The notes under the pieces are model-generated. The model did not search any database, had not been told where the DNA came from, and saw only the letters and a program-made list of their open reading frames with translations. The position numbers and the translations under genes are program-made. 64,000 nt of DNA from Nipponacmea schrenckii. Lineage: Eukaryota; Mollusca; Gastropoda; Lottiidae. Below are positions 1 to 14,300 of the stretch, one piece after another; position 1 is the first letter of the stretch; each line of letters begins with the position of its first letter. The stretch is taken from assembly GCA_030562195.1 (NCBI GenBank), contig CM060203.1, positions 5,222,208-5,286,207 of the forward strand. The letters are read 5' to 3'.

Positions 1-18
1 ACTTTCTCTATGTATTGA

Positions 19-212
19 ACATGGTGTGTCTCTGTTATACATAGTGTGTCTGAGTTGTACATTGTGCGTCTGGATTGTATATGGTGTGTCTGGATTCTTA
101 ATGGTGATTGTCCATGGTGTGTCTGGGTTGTACATGGTGTGTCTGGATTGTACATGGTGTGTCTGGGTTATATTGTGTGTATTGATCACACATGGTGTGT
201 CTATAAAAATAC
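19..212. repeat. Minisatellite, about 20-bp unit, in a spectraplakin intron
   Basis: Roughly nine imperfect copies of a unit close to TGTGTCTGGATTGTACATGG. The region lies in the intron before exon 500 and has no coding signal beyond the fortuitous open frame the array creates. Confidence 0.8.
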
Positions 213-499
213 CTGTATGTTATAAAGAAGTAAATTATAGTTATCTGTCTTGTTACCATATTTAATGTCTCAATAATAAAAAAATAGATTTTTTATAAAT
301 CATAGTAGTCCATTTTGGTGTCTTCCTCACTTCTGTGTTTCTTTAAGATGTCTGTTCACTTGAAATACCCTTATCTACCAATTTATAAATCAGGAACTGT
401 GTCTTCTATATATATATAGAGTCTTATTCTTAACCACAACTAAATTTCTGAATCCTTTCACTGTGGTCCAATTCTTTCACATTTGTTTGTTTCTTTCAG

Positions 500-3400
500 T
501 TATTTAAATCCAATATCCATCCTCACATCACTGATTTGCAGCAGTTAAACCAACAGGTGGCAGCGTTGAAAGACATGTCACCTGTTGCTGCTGAAGCACT
601 TTTTAAACCTGTTGAGATTGTCAATGAAAAATGGAATGATTTGATCCATGGCATAGCAGATAGAGAGGTACACTTTTTGTTTTGTTCTTTATGAATATTC
701 TCTATGATTTGGTTCAAGCATGATGATGATTTACTCGCACTGTTACAGAGGTATTCTTCCTTGTGTTAATTTGGTTACAAGATAGCTGTTTGCTGATGTT
801 TTTTAATATTTGCCGATATGGTTTGTATCCCAGATTTGTAAGGTTTATTACCCATATTATTCTTTCTCAAATATATGTGGTGAGGATTATTAAATTATTA
901 AGCCATGGTTATGTAATATTTTGTAGGGATCTCTCAATGACATGCAAGTAAAAGTTGGTAAATTAGACCATGCTATGGATGATGTTGTTAGTGCGGTAAA
1001 CAATGTCCAGAAAGATCTGGATAATATTCAAAGTCTTAATGGTGATCCTAAATGTCTTGAAACTAAACTAAGAAAATTACAGGTAATCTTCTGATATGCT
1101 TTGTAAATAACCAAGATCCACAATTTTCCTAATATTACAGGATACTTTAAAAGAAGAAAATTGAAATCTTCATATAAACTTTCTTGTTGAGGATGTTATG
1201 TCTAGTAATTTATCATACCTTATACTTTCTTCAGTTTCTGTCTAGATGAATTGTTATAAGCTTTAGCAACAGCATATTGAAATGTACAATAGGACTATGT
1301 TCTCATGAATGGTAGCACACCTATAACATATATCAAAAACTCTAATCATCTTTAACCTGGATAATCTTTAGAAAATTTTAACCTTGATCATCTTTAGAAA
1401 ATCTTAAATTTTCTCATCTTTAGAAAATCTTAACCTGGATGATCTTAAGAAAACTTAAACCTTGATGATCTTTAGAAAACTTTAACCTTAATCATCTTTA
1501 GAAAATCTTAACCTTAATCATCTTTAAAAAATCTTAACCTAATCATCTTTAGAAAACCATAACCTTGATCATCTTTAGAAAATCTTAACCTAATCATCTT
1601 TAGAAAACCGTCACCTTGATCATCTTAAGAATCTTAAGAAAATCTTAACCTTAATCATCTTTAGAAAATCATAACCTTACTCATCTTTAGAAAATCTTAA
1701 CCTTATCATCTTCAGAAAATCTTAACCTTGATCATCTTTAGAAAATCTTAACCTTAATCATCTTTAGTAAATCTTAACCTTACGCATCTTCAGAATATCT
1801 TAACCTTGATCATCTTAAGAAAATCTTAACACTACGCATCTTCAGAATATCTTAACCTTAATCATCTTAAGAAAATCTTAACCTTACTCATCTTTAGTAA
1901 ATCTTAACCTTACGCATCTTCAGAATATCTTAACCTTGATCATCTTTAGAAAATCTTAACCTTACTCATCTTTAGAAAATCTTAACACTACGCATCTTAA
2001 GAAAACCTTAACCTTAATAATCTTAATCAAATGATTTACCATTGGTTTTAAAGCTTCATCAAGGTGATATCAACAACCAAGAGAAGACCTGTAGAAAGAT
2101 CAATAAAGCAGTAGATGATATACTAGCTAGATCTAATGAAGATGATTCAGCTCTTAAGAAAAAACGTAATCAAATGAATGAAAGGATAAGAACTGTTCAA
2201 GCCAATGCTCGAGATAAAGAGAATAAATTACAAGAAAATCTGAGACAGGTAAGTTGTTTTTTTTTTACAACCTATACTTCATTTCCAATAGAGGAAATAA
2301 TAATCAGATGCTTAAACTGTTGAACTGGACATTCCAGAGTCATATGTTTGTGAAGAAAATATAGGTAGCAATATGTACCAGATTTAGAGATAGCATTAGT
2401 AATGTAATGATGGTTTTACAAGACAGTAAATACAATTTACATTCAGCAACCATGGTATTCATGAACTCTGTACAACTTACAAATAGGTGTCTTACAACCT
2501 AATTTGACTTTCAGGTGAAGCGTTATCTAGGAGATGTAGATGATACATTACAATGGGTAAATGAATTTAGGATGGAATTGAAGTTGAACCAACCATTTGG
2601 TGCCTTACCAGAATCTTCAGAGAGTCAATATGAACAGTTCTTGGTAAGAAACTTACTGTTTTAAATTGAATGTCAATTCCACGAATAAAGATTCTGAAAT
2701 TTAGATCCAAAATGTTTTGTTTTCTGTATGTGTTCTCTATATGATTTCGTTCCTTTATCTCTAATCAGAAACAGTGTGAGGAAATGGATCAGCGAGAAAA
2801 ATCAGTCCATGGTTTATTAGAACAAGGTCAAGAAATAATTGATACTAGTCCAGAACAGGATACCAGCCAAATCTCAGAAAAAATGAAAAAGTTACGAGAC
2901 AGATGGAATGAAACTAGAGACAGAGCCAAAAAAAGAAAGGTAAATACTTCTGAATATAATCCAGATATTATGAACTATGTTTGTCCACAAAAGTATTGAG
3001 GAATGTCATGCATTAGCTTGACAGAAGATGTAGACAACCAAAAGTAGTTATGTGAAATATTGGGGACGGGTCGTTTGCTTATGCTGCTGCTACACTGTGG
3101 AATTCCTTACCAGACGTCATCAAACGTTCTCCATCATTACATCATTATCTATTCTCTCGCTATGATTAATCTAATCAACAATGGGACAATCTATAAGCGC
3201 TTCGAACATACTTTTTGTGTGGTGTTACAGCGCGTTTGAAATGCTATTATTATTAAAAAGGGTTAATCAATAGTTTGACTGATTATGGATTCTCGTTGAT
3301 TATAAAAATGATTTTAGCCTATTATTATGTTAAGACAATGGGTATAATTGTAAAAACTTATTACTTATAGGAAAAAATGGAAGAGCATGGAAAGAATGTG

Positions 3401-6400
3401 ACTGAATTCCATGACACTCTGAAAGCCTTCACTGATTGGTTGAATAATGCTGAAGTTATGATGAGAGGAATGAAGTACCCTAGTAAATTGGTAGATGTTG
3501 TTACCGGACAGATAGACAGTCATAATGTAAGTTCAAACTAGAACAGATAGCTATAAAGTAAGAACAAACATATAGGCATGAAATAAGTACAAACTAGGAC
3601 AGATTTCAATGAAGTTAGCACAAACTAAAACAGATAGGCATGATGTAAGTACAAACTAGGATAGATAGCTATGAAGTAAGAACAAACAGATAGCTAAAAA
3701 TAAGTACAAAGTTGGACAGATACCTATGAAGTAAAAACAAACTAGGGTAGATAAGATAAGAACGCACCCAGATAGAGAACAATTAAGTAAGTACAATCTA
3801 AGACAAATAGCCATCAATTAAGTATAAACTAGGACAGATAGCTAAAAAATAAGTACAAACTAGGATAGATAATCATAATGTAAGTACAAACTAGGACAGG
3901 AAGCTATCATGTGAATACAAACTAGGATAGATAGCTATTAAATAAGTACAAACTAGGACAGATAACTATAAAGTTAGTACAATCTAGGACACAGATATCC
4001 ATAAAAAACAGTTTGCCAATCTTAGTAACCAAGCATTTTTATATTTCAGAACCTCAAGGCTGATTTGGAAGCACAAGCAGAACTTATGTCAACTTTGGAT
4101 AAATCTGGAACTTATCTGAAATATTTTGGACGTAAACAAGATACAATTTATATCAAGAATTTATTAGTTGGTATAAGATTACGTTGGAAGAAATTATTAC
4201 GCAGGGCTGATGAGCGTGGTAGACTACTACAACAAGCTTACAAAGAGGACAAACGAGTAAGTTTAGATACTATTTTTTTATGACTATTATTTAAGTTAAA
4301 TAATAAATTGGGATTCAAAAACTGTAAGCCCCTCACCCCAGTACCAAGCATTTTACTTCAAATATGATTATTTGATTTTTCAGTTCCATGATGCCTGGAA
4401 GGATTTGTGTGATTGGTTAGATACTAGTGCTACTAGATTGAGTAAATTTATGTCTGGTGGTAAAGCTGATAAGGTTATGAAACAAGAAATGGAAGAACTC
4501 AAAGTAAGCAAAATTTTTAATATCAGTTTCTGTATCTGTACATCTGTAGAAGTCAGACTAGTTGGTGTTTATCAGATGGTCACTGATATCTGTACATCTG
4601 TAGAAGTCAGACTGGCTGGTGTTTAGCAGATGGTCACTGATATCTGTATATCTGTAGAAGTCAGGCTGGTTGTTGTTTATCAGATGGTCACTGATATCTG
4701 TAGAAGTTAGACTGGTTGGTGTTTATCAGATGGTCATAGATATCTGTACATCTGTAGAAGTCAGATGTGGTGTTATCAATGGTCATGATATCTTACATCT
4801 GTAGACTGGTTGGTGTTTATCAGATGGTCACTGATATCTGTACATCTGTAGACTGGTTGGTGTTTATCAGATGGTCACTGATATCTGTACATCTGTAGAC
4901 TGGTTGGTGTTTATCGGATGGTCACTGATATCTGTACATCTGTAGAAGTCAGACTGATTGGTGTTGATCAGATGGTCATAGATATCTGGACATCTGTAGA
5001 AGTCAGACCGGTTTGTGTTTATCAGATGGTCACTGATATCTATACATCTTTAGACTGGTTGGTGTTTATCAGATGGTCACTGATATCTATACATCTGTAG
5101 ACTGGTTGGTGTTTATCAGATGGTCACTGATATCTGTACATCTGTAGAAGTCAGACGGGCTGGTGTTTATCACATGGTCAATGATATCTGTACATCTGTA
5201 GACTGCTTGGTGTTTCTCAGATGGTCACTGATATCTGTACATCTGTAGAAGTCAGACTGGCTGGTATTTATCAGATGGTCACTGATATCTGTACATCTGT
5301 GGAAGTCAAACTGGTTCATGTTTATCATATGGTCACTGATATCTGTACATCTGTAGAAGTCAAACTGGTTAATGTTTATCATATGGTCACTGATATCTGT
5401 ACATCTGTAGAAGTCAGACTGGTTGGTGTTTCTCAGATGGTCACTGATATCTGTACATCTGTAGAAGTCAGACTACACTTCAACTAATCGTTTGATGACT
5501 TGCTGTCCTATGTATTAGTGATGTCTGAAAACACTCATTGGAGTGGACATGCAAGAACCACACACAATTTAAAGTTTAAGAAAACTCTCTTTAATATTGT
5601 TGTATTAACATCATATTTCTATAAACTATTTCATAAGATACATTGTTGCACTGCAGCTGGTGGATTTCATTACATAAAATATGTTATGAATACTTAAAAA
5701 TATGATATGCTTTTAATTCAATTTATAAAAACCTTTGACAAGATAATACCTTTCACACAAATATTTTCACCTTTGAATTGCATTTCTTCTATAGTATAGA
5801 CATTAAATAGGGTGTGCCAACCTTGATACAAGCTGGGTAAATAAAAATTATGTGAAAGAATATAATAAGGGAAACTGTGATACATTGAATAGAAAATAAA
5901 CTGCCTTTTAAAGAATATGTTTATTTAGAAACAGATATATTGGACAGTTTATTTCAAATGATATAAATAGGGATGCACTAATGATCAAAATAGATTTTGA
6001 AATAACTGTTCAAATAGGCTTTTCTTTATTGAATATGAATGACCTGTGGCCACTTGGAGACTGGGTTTGTCAACTCAACATGATTGTTTGGATAGACCAC
6101 AAAGTTGTGATTATTTGTTATACATGTATTGATTCATATAAAAGTATATGATAGCAGATTGAATGTATACAAGCAAAACTAAATCTTATTGGATTTTACC
6201 TGATTAGTATATTTTATTTTGTATCTACAGTGTATCAAAAAAATTTAAAGATAGCTTGCCAGGCAAGGTAACATACGCCCACAGGCAGCATTGAATTTGA
6301 AAAATAAATTAATCAATGACTCAAAAACATTCACTAAATGGATATTGAAGTCAAGGGCAAAAACTCAAAACAGTTCATTGAAAAACTGTCAAATTCAAAC

Positions 6401-8364
6401 TTGACTGAGGTCTAATCAATTCCAATGCTCACACCAAGTTTCATGAAAATCCTCTGAAAATTGGAGGATTTATTGCATCGAAACTAAAATTTTGGCAAGA
6501 TTTCACTACGTCAAGGGCAATAACTCAAAAACTGTTCATCAAAAAAATTGCCAAATTCAAACTCGACTGTTGTCTTATCAATTCCAATGCTCACACCAAG
6601 TTTCATCAAAATCCATTGAAAATTATAGCTTCTATTTAACCCACAATAAAATTTTGACGCAATCTTACTAAGTCAAGGGCAATAACTAAAAAACTGTTCA
6701 TCGAAAATCTTCAAATTTGAACTTGACCATCGGCTTCTATTTTGTCTACAACAAATATAGAGGCAGGGGCAATAACTCCAAAACTGTTTATCGCAAAATC
6801 GTACTTGACTGCCGTCTTATCAATTCCAATGCTCAATAGCTTCTATTGCATCAACAATAAATTTTGAAGTGATGTAAATAAGTCAAGGGCAATAACTCAA
6901 AAACAGTTCATCGAAAAATCTTCAAATTCAAAGTTGACCACCGTCTTATCAATTCCAATGCTCACACCAAGTTTCATTAAAATCCATTAAAAATTGTAGC
7001 TTCTATTGTGTCTACAACAAATATAGAGGCAGGGGCAATAACTCAAAAAACTGTTTATCGAAAAATCGTCCAAATCGAACTTGACTACCGTCTTATCAAT
7101 ACCAATGCTCATACCAAGTTTCATTAAAATCCATAGAAAATTGTAGCTTCTATAGTGTCTACAACAAATGTTGACGGACCGACAGACCGGCAGAACGACG
7201 GACAGGGGCATCGACAATATACGTCCACATATTCATGTGGGTGTATAAAAATCTGTTCATTCGATAATTTCCATACATGCATACCAAGTTTCATTAAGAT
7301 TGGATAAAAACTTTAGGCTCTATCATACAACCCAACATTTCCATGTGGGCGTATAAAAATGCTAAAGTACCAAATCTTTATAATTATGTTAATTTATACT
7401 ATATTGTTTTGAAGGACTTATTAATGTATATATTGACCTATTTTTCATCCTTTTATTACACATCTTCATATCAACATTATCAAATATTTGACCTTTTTGA
7501 CAAGTATACAACATTATAATCATATGAGTAGATTGTTTAGAAAATCATTGAAGCTTGTACATACCTACTTACAAACACCCTTTGTTGACTGGTTTAATTC
7601 ATATTCATTCAAAATATTGTTTAGGGTTTGATTTTAAGTCGGCTATAAGAGATGAATTAAGCCGAAATAATTGGAATTTAATTCAGTTTTCTGAAAGGTT
7701 ACATATTTTAAGAATTTTAAGAAAAGGAGCTCTATCCTCCATTTGCACACAGATGCATCAAAATCTGGAAAGTTGCAAAAGAAATATTGTCAAGTGCTAG
7801 ATTGAATTTCAGCTTTGTCATTGGGTACGACAAATAACATTAAGAACATGAACTTATTAAAATTGTTTAGATCTTGAGGATGTGGATTGTCTTGTTCAGT
7901 AATATAGAGTAGGCTACTTATCTTAAATAGTCATAACTATCTGTAGCACTCTTGGTCATTATACCAAGCACTCTTGAATTAAGTTTGAGGATGTTTTATT
8001 TCAACCTGAGACCACCTCTAGATACTTCAGTTTAATTATAGGAAGATGTTAATAAAGAAAGATCTTATATAGTCTAATAAAATACTACTAGTTTCCAGCA
8101 TGACTTAAACAGCACAGAGTTGTGTTTTGAAATCTATATAATAATACTTGATAGTCTATTAATGATAATTCCTGTTTCCTTTCTTTTCCAGAAATTTGAA
8201 CACCAAATCTCAGTAAGACACCCCACATTTTACTCTACAACTCGACTGGGAAGAAATCTAAAAGATAGATGTACCAAGAATGATCCCGAGAGAGAAACAC
8301 TACAAGATATGTTAGATCAACTGAAAAACAAATGGAATGCTGTCAGATCTGTTGTTAGTAAGAG
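500..8364 (+). CDS. Spectraplakin spectrin-repeat exons, first block (9 exons)
   Basis: Nine exons encode about four and a half spectrin repeats, three-helix bundles that form the rod. Repeats are mostly coded by exon pairs: 927-1082 with 2054-2248, 2515-2643 with 2769-2939, 3371-3526 with 4050-4256, and 4384-4503 with 8192-8364; exon 500-667 is the end of an earlier repeat. Typical helix signatures are visible: [16 protein letters not shown] in the first exon, [16 protein letters not shown] at the end of 2769-2939, and WLDTSATRL in 4384-4503. The first eight exons end in phase 0; the ninth ends in phase 2 (AG before GTAAGT). The acceptor of exon 2054 (TTTTAAAG) is weak and sits right after a minisatellite, so that border is the least certain. 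Four of the introns carry tandem arrays or transposon remnants. Confidence 0.88.
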
Positions 8365-11300
8365 GTAAGTCTGATATTGTATGGTATAGTAACTATAACA
8401 ATAACTTGTATACCTAACTGTTAATTATCATCTTCAGATTGTTTCAATCCACTTTATTTGTGTTCTAAAAAGGGCTATATGCAGTTATAAATGTATGCCT
8501 CTGTTTATTTAAAGTGATAGCTGGATTTATTTATGGCAGCTGTATATCTACTGATGAATATATACTCTTATTAGCCAAGTTAAATTTCTTGTTCATTCTA
8601 AGATGCAATATTCCTTTAATAAGTTTAAGTGTTCACAACATCATGTTGTTTATGATGTGGATTCTTATAATCTATTCTTGAAATCCTGAAATAGAAACAG
8701 CTTAGTAAATATCACTTTTATCATTACTAGATACCTGTTACGGTATGTTACAATTTACTGTTGAAATGGTATCAGGGAAAATACTTGTTTCTGTTTAGTT
8801 TAGATCATTGTTTCATTTTGTTTTTTACCTTCACTGTTGTATCAGAAATCCTTTTCAAATGTTTTGTTGTTTTGTTCATTTTTTGGGATGTTAAAACCTT
8901 TCCTTTGTTTTGGGGAGAACTTCTGCATTTGATTTTTCAGTTCATTTGTGTTATGTTTATGTTGAATTTGAGTGTATTCATCCTTTCAGTTCATCTACTT
9001 AATATCCTTTTAGTTCACCTACCCAATATTCTTTCAGTTCATCTACCCAATATCTTTTTAGTTCATCTACCCAATATCTTTTTAGTTCATCTACCCAATA
9101 TCCTTTTAGCTCATCTACCCAATATTCTTTCAGTTCATCTACCTAATATCCTTTTAGTTCACCTACCCAATATTCTTTCAGTTCATCTACCCAATATCTT
9201 TTTAGTTCATCTACCCCATATCCCTTTAGTTCATCTACCCAATAACCTTTTAGTTCCTCTGCCCAATATCCTTTCGGTTCATCTACCCATATCCTTTCAG
9301 TTCCTCTACCCAATATCCTTTCAGTTCATCTACCCAATATCCTGTAGTTCCTCTACCCAATATCCTTTCAGTTCATCTACCCAATATCCTTTCAGTTCAT
9401 CTACTCAATATCCTTTTAGTTCCTTTGCCCAATATCCTTCTAGTTCCTCTACCCAATATTCTTTCAGTTCATCTACCAAATATCCTTTCAGTTCATCTAC
9501 CCAATATCCTTTCAGTTCATCTACCCAAATATCCTTTCAGTTCATCTACCCATATAACCTTTCAGTTCATCTACCCATATCCTTTCAGTTCATCTACCCA
9601 ATATCCTAAAAATATTTCCTTCAAGTTCTATTCAACATACCATTCGAGTTTATCTAATAAGCAAATCATTCCAGTTCGTTTAATAAGTATACCTTTATGG
9701 TAAACATATCATTGTTCATCCATTAAACATTTCCTTTTTGGTTCAGCTTTTTAACACTTCCTCCCAGTAGACCTACATTCGAGTAGGCGGAAGTTCGGTT
9801 TCGTTTTCAAGTCATTCGGATCATCGTTTACGAACATTGTAGTAGTCCGAAACAATGATACAGAAAAACTTTTCTGTCCATCTTATCTTGCTCAAAACTT
9901 CCACGACATACACGCGTACTTTCAATTCAGGTATTTGCATCTTTGGGTAGACAATTGTTTTATTTCAATTGACGTAGAATAGAATATTTGAGGATGTAAA
10001 AGTCACGCCTCGGTGAAATGTCTGAAATTAATTGAATGAAAAACCTTGCTATACATTTATTTGACAATTTTCCCATACATTTGAGTGAGGTTTGTCATGG
10101 CTAACTGCCAAATGTAGAAATCCTCAGATAAACACAAATTTGCGATGTGACCAATCTCTCTATATAGTCTATTTCGTTGTAATTTAGGTTTCATAGTGGA
10201 CCTATATTTATTCATAGTCGATTGTGTATTTTATTGTGTAATCCTCCATTTTACGTGCAATGGGAAAGGTCACGTCCATGTTTTTCCCTTTGTGGAAGGT
10301 CTTCAAGAACCTAAAAACTGGTTTTTAAATTCAATCGCCTGAGATAATTTATGGACATAGCTTTTTAAAAATTTTTAATTTCAAAGGTGTTGATATTTTA
10401 TCCGAATCTCTAACTTCTACTTTTTGGTGCAGTGTAACTTTTGAAAGTCCTTAAATACATACTACGAAAGAATTCCGAAGTCCCATTCTTTTAATACGCT
10501 TTAAATATCAAAGTTATCTGCAATTTCACTCGACCTTTGGATAATTTAATTTTGTGTAAATTCAATAATACAATATTGCATAAATGTGTCTTATCATATC
10601 CACCTGCCAAAGTTTCATTTCTCTAACATGATATGTCATATTAACAATTGTATAATGATCATTTCGAAAGTTTGTCCCTACTGTGTGACATGAAAGGACA
10701 GCGAGGGACAGGGAGATAGTGATGTATGTCATGGATGAGTAAGCGTACAGCATACCTGTATATACCGTTATCACTCAGGTATCGTGGACTGTAGTATACA
10801 GCAAGCCACGGTTAGTCAGTGTATAATGATGAGATCTTGACAGTGTGTGTCGATAGGATAAATTGATCAATATGAATAGTCCACGGGAAAACACTTCCAC
10901 TATAGAGAGTAATAGTGATGAAGGATACGGAGAACAGAGATTCTACCCCATGCCATCATATATGTGTCACAGGTAAGACTATTTACTGAGCATCATTTTC
11001 CTCATCCAGGTGAGACCTCTGTTATCAGTTTAAAAATGGCCGCCATGACATATTTTTTACCTTTTATGGACAAATTCTTTGCTATGTTGTATAAAACAGT
11101 GAATGATGTAGTAATGGTTATAAGTATTAGAATTATTTTGTGAGATTTGATGTGGTAAATTTCGAATTAGTTAAGAATTTATTAAAATATACCTGAATTA
11201 GGCGGCAGGTGGATATCTAGGTCACGTGTCATAATAAGTATCGACCGTAACATCTAAATTTATACATAAACAATAAAGGGTTAAGATTACCCCCTGTCTT

Positions 11301-14300
11301 GAGCCTGTTTGAAGTTTGACAAAATAGGTGTAACCTGATAAAAACAACTGCAAATTCAAAGGGAGACCTGATATGGTTTTATTATAATTCAAACACACAA
11401 TCCACATGACGCATGCTACAAGAATTTGAATACGAAAAAATATTGAATAAGAATATTTGCCTCAAGATAAATATTCAAATGTATGTAAATAGTTATGCCA
11501 ATATCATTTCATTCAAAGTATTTTATTCTCCCTTGCATTTATCGATTTTGTCGTACACCATATTGGTTGTGAATTATATTAATCTAATGGATATTATATG
11601 ATATAATCGAGGTATTTCTTTTCTGCGACGTAAAGTGGATTTAATAATTCAGCACCTACTCTTAACTCTATGATACTGTTATGACTTGGTCCTTACATTT
11701 AGGAAAAAATAATTTGTATTAGGAATCACTTCGAAACAACATTAACAAGGTTTTTCATTGATCTATGTGGTAACATCTGCCATCACCCAAATCGCCTTGG
11801 TTGCTAACCAGAATTTGTATAAATCGCCTTGGACACTTACCAGAATTTGTCTAAATCGCCTTGGATACTAACCGGAATTTGTCTAAATCGCCTTAGACAC
11901 TAACCAGAATTTGTCTTAATCGCCTGGGACACCAACCAAAATTTGTCTAAATCGCCTTGGACACTAACCAGAATTTGACTTAGAACATTTGAATGAATGG
12001 TATTAAATACCATTCATTCAAATTTTGTTATAGAATTACACATGATATGCTAATAGGTTAGTTTATAACAACATAGACTGTTAATGACCTAGTTAGTGAT
12101 TTGTCACTGTGTTAGATTTGTTTAAATATTATGAACATAAATAACAGTTCTCGTCATCAGCTGCCGTTTAGACTCTTGTCAGTCATTAATATCTTTTTTC
12201 AACTCATAGAACACATATTTGCATTTTTATTTCTGTTATTTTAAGATTTGGGCGACATTTAGAAGTAAGAAGTGCGTTACACAAATACTTTTCAACATTT
12301 TTTTTTAAATCAATATATTTACTAAGACCAGCAATGACAATTGCGTTGAATTGGAGTTTCTGGATTTAAAACCAAAATGTCGAAGATTACATAAATATCA
12401 GTAATGCAAGTTGGAACATAAAATAAAACGGTCAAATGGAGTAATAGAAAAGGATAGTCAGATGTTGAAAGTCACAGGATAAGAACAGTACATGTATTTC
12501 AAGGTGTTAAACTGAAACCAAGTCACAAGATTAATTATTTTCTAATCGACTCTTCTACAGTATTTTTACCGGAGCAGAAACGTTTTGAATGTCCAGTAAA
12601 AAGACCAGACTATATTGAAACAGTAAAATTTGAATGGTCACAATGTCATCAACTGTGTTATTTGATGTCTAATATGATGTTGACAAATTCTTCTACTTCT
12701 AAATCACAATAACAACTTTCATTGGGTCAATATTGGCCACCGTCTCAAGGTCCTCTATTTTATTTAACATTGGTTAGGTCTTTACAATTCCACACTATAA
12801 CTTACCTTGTATATTACTTACATCGTATACTATAGAAGAATATGTTTTATATCGTAAACTATACAACAATATTTACTTTTCTGTAACTGTCCTTCTTTAG
12901 AAGTGGAAATGAGATAGAGAAACCTGATATATGTGCCATCGTGCTTGACTCTTACCTTACCCAATTCACTGAAGTATTGATTTCCGGGGAGCAATAAAAG
13001 GGGCAATTTCAAACTTGGATAATCTACAACATCATAAATTATATCTGAAAATATTTGTAAAATACGCCTGGGTCTGTCCAATGAGAAGCTGAAATTCGAT
13101 ACATTTACAATTCTATGCTACAATTTTATATAAACTAAGGTTGTGAAATTGGTATATGTAATTAAAGTTTAACATTGCTATATTTATCATCGTGTATCCC
13201 ATACATCCGCTTATATAAGTTATGGTAACTAAATATTCGAGTAAAAAATTCTATAACATTAGAGATAATCTCTTCAATAAACAATAAGGAATACACATAT
13301 TTATAGCAGATACTTCAAACGAATTGAGTTCATATATAACTTTAATTACATGTGGAATTTCAGCTCATTTTGAGAGTTTTTGCTTTATTTAGTTATTATT
13401 AAAAAAGAAAATTTAGTTTTGGATAAATGTAGGCAACAATTTTTTTTTTTTGCTGGATTTTAACCCCGATTGCAAGAGGCTGGATATCTTATGTATTGTA
13501 AATCTCCAATTGGCATTGGTCTTAAAAAGCAAAGTCATTGATTTCATTATCCATTTGACCCGAGTCTAGTTTGACTTAGGGTCAAATGATGATTAGTAAC
13601 AGTATCGATGGAGCAAGATGATGTTCAACATCCAAAAGTGAATGGAAATCCTATCTGATTCCTCTGATTTGAACATTCCCAGGTTATAACACAACGTTAC
13701 ATTGTACCCCGAGTTCCTCGGTGTCTCTAATAGTGTTCTTAAAGTAGATATAGTGTTCATATAGTAGACATATACAAGTTGTGATTTATCTACCGTTATG
13801 TAATTTAATATATCACCCCTAGACAGTGATTAACGCCGATACTTCCGGGTTATTATCAAGTGCACGAGGTAGTTGCATATTAATTAATGGCATGATGTAT
13901 GAAAAGTCTCAGAAAGTGAAACCAGTAAATTTAGACATGAAATGTTGGCATTGTCTGGATTCTAGTGTTACTAAATTCTCTTATCCCTATCTCGGAGATG
14001 CAGATAATTTTCGTAAATTTTGAATTAAATGGTTATCTATGAACTCTGTGGAAATAATATCCATGATCAGAGTCCAAATAAGAAACACCGAAGACACAAG
14101 CCAATGTTACCATGCTCCACCCAGGCGAACAAAAATTAAAAACCCACTGAAAAAAATGTACTTTATTGAAATGATCACTTGAATACCCCTTCCCCCATTT
14201 TATAACTTTGATGATTCCGGAAGTAAACTGAGCTGGAACAACGACTGTGGTAAATGCGACGAAATGCGACTGTCTGTAGGCCTTATCACTTTTCTCGTCA

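Noticed and set aside
4918..5487. Repeat peptides such as [13 protein letters not shown] on both strands
   Set aside because: 54-bp minisatellite in an intron; flanking spectrin exons account for the gene.
8761..9609. 282-codon open frame with repeating LVHLPNI-type peptides
   Set aside because: Produced by a 24-bp minisatellite whose length is a multiple of three; no start context, splice sites or family signature.
11788..11979. CRISPR-like regular repeats
   Set aside because: Direct tandem units without spacers, in an animal gene intron; same judgement for the other arrays.
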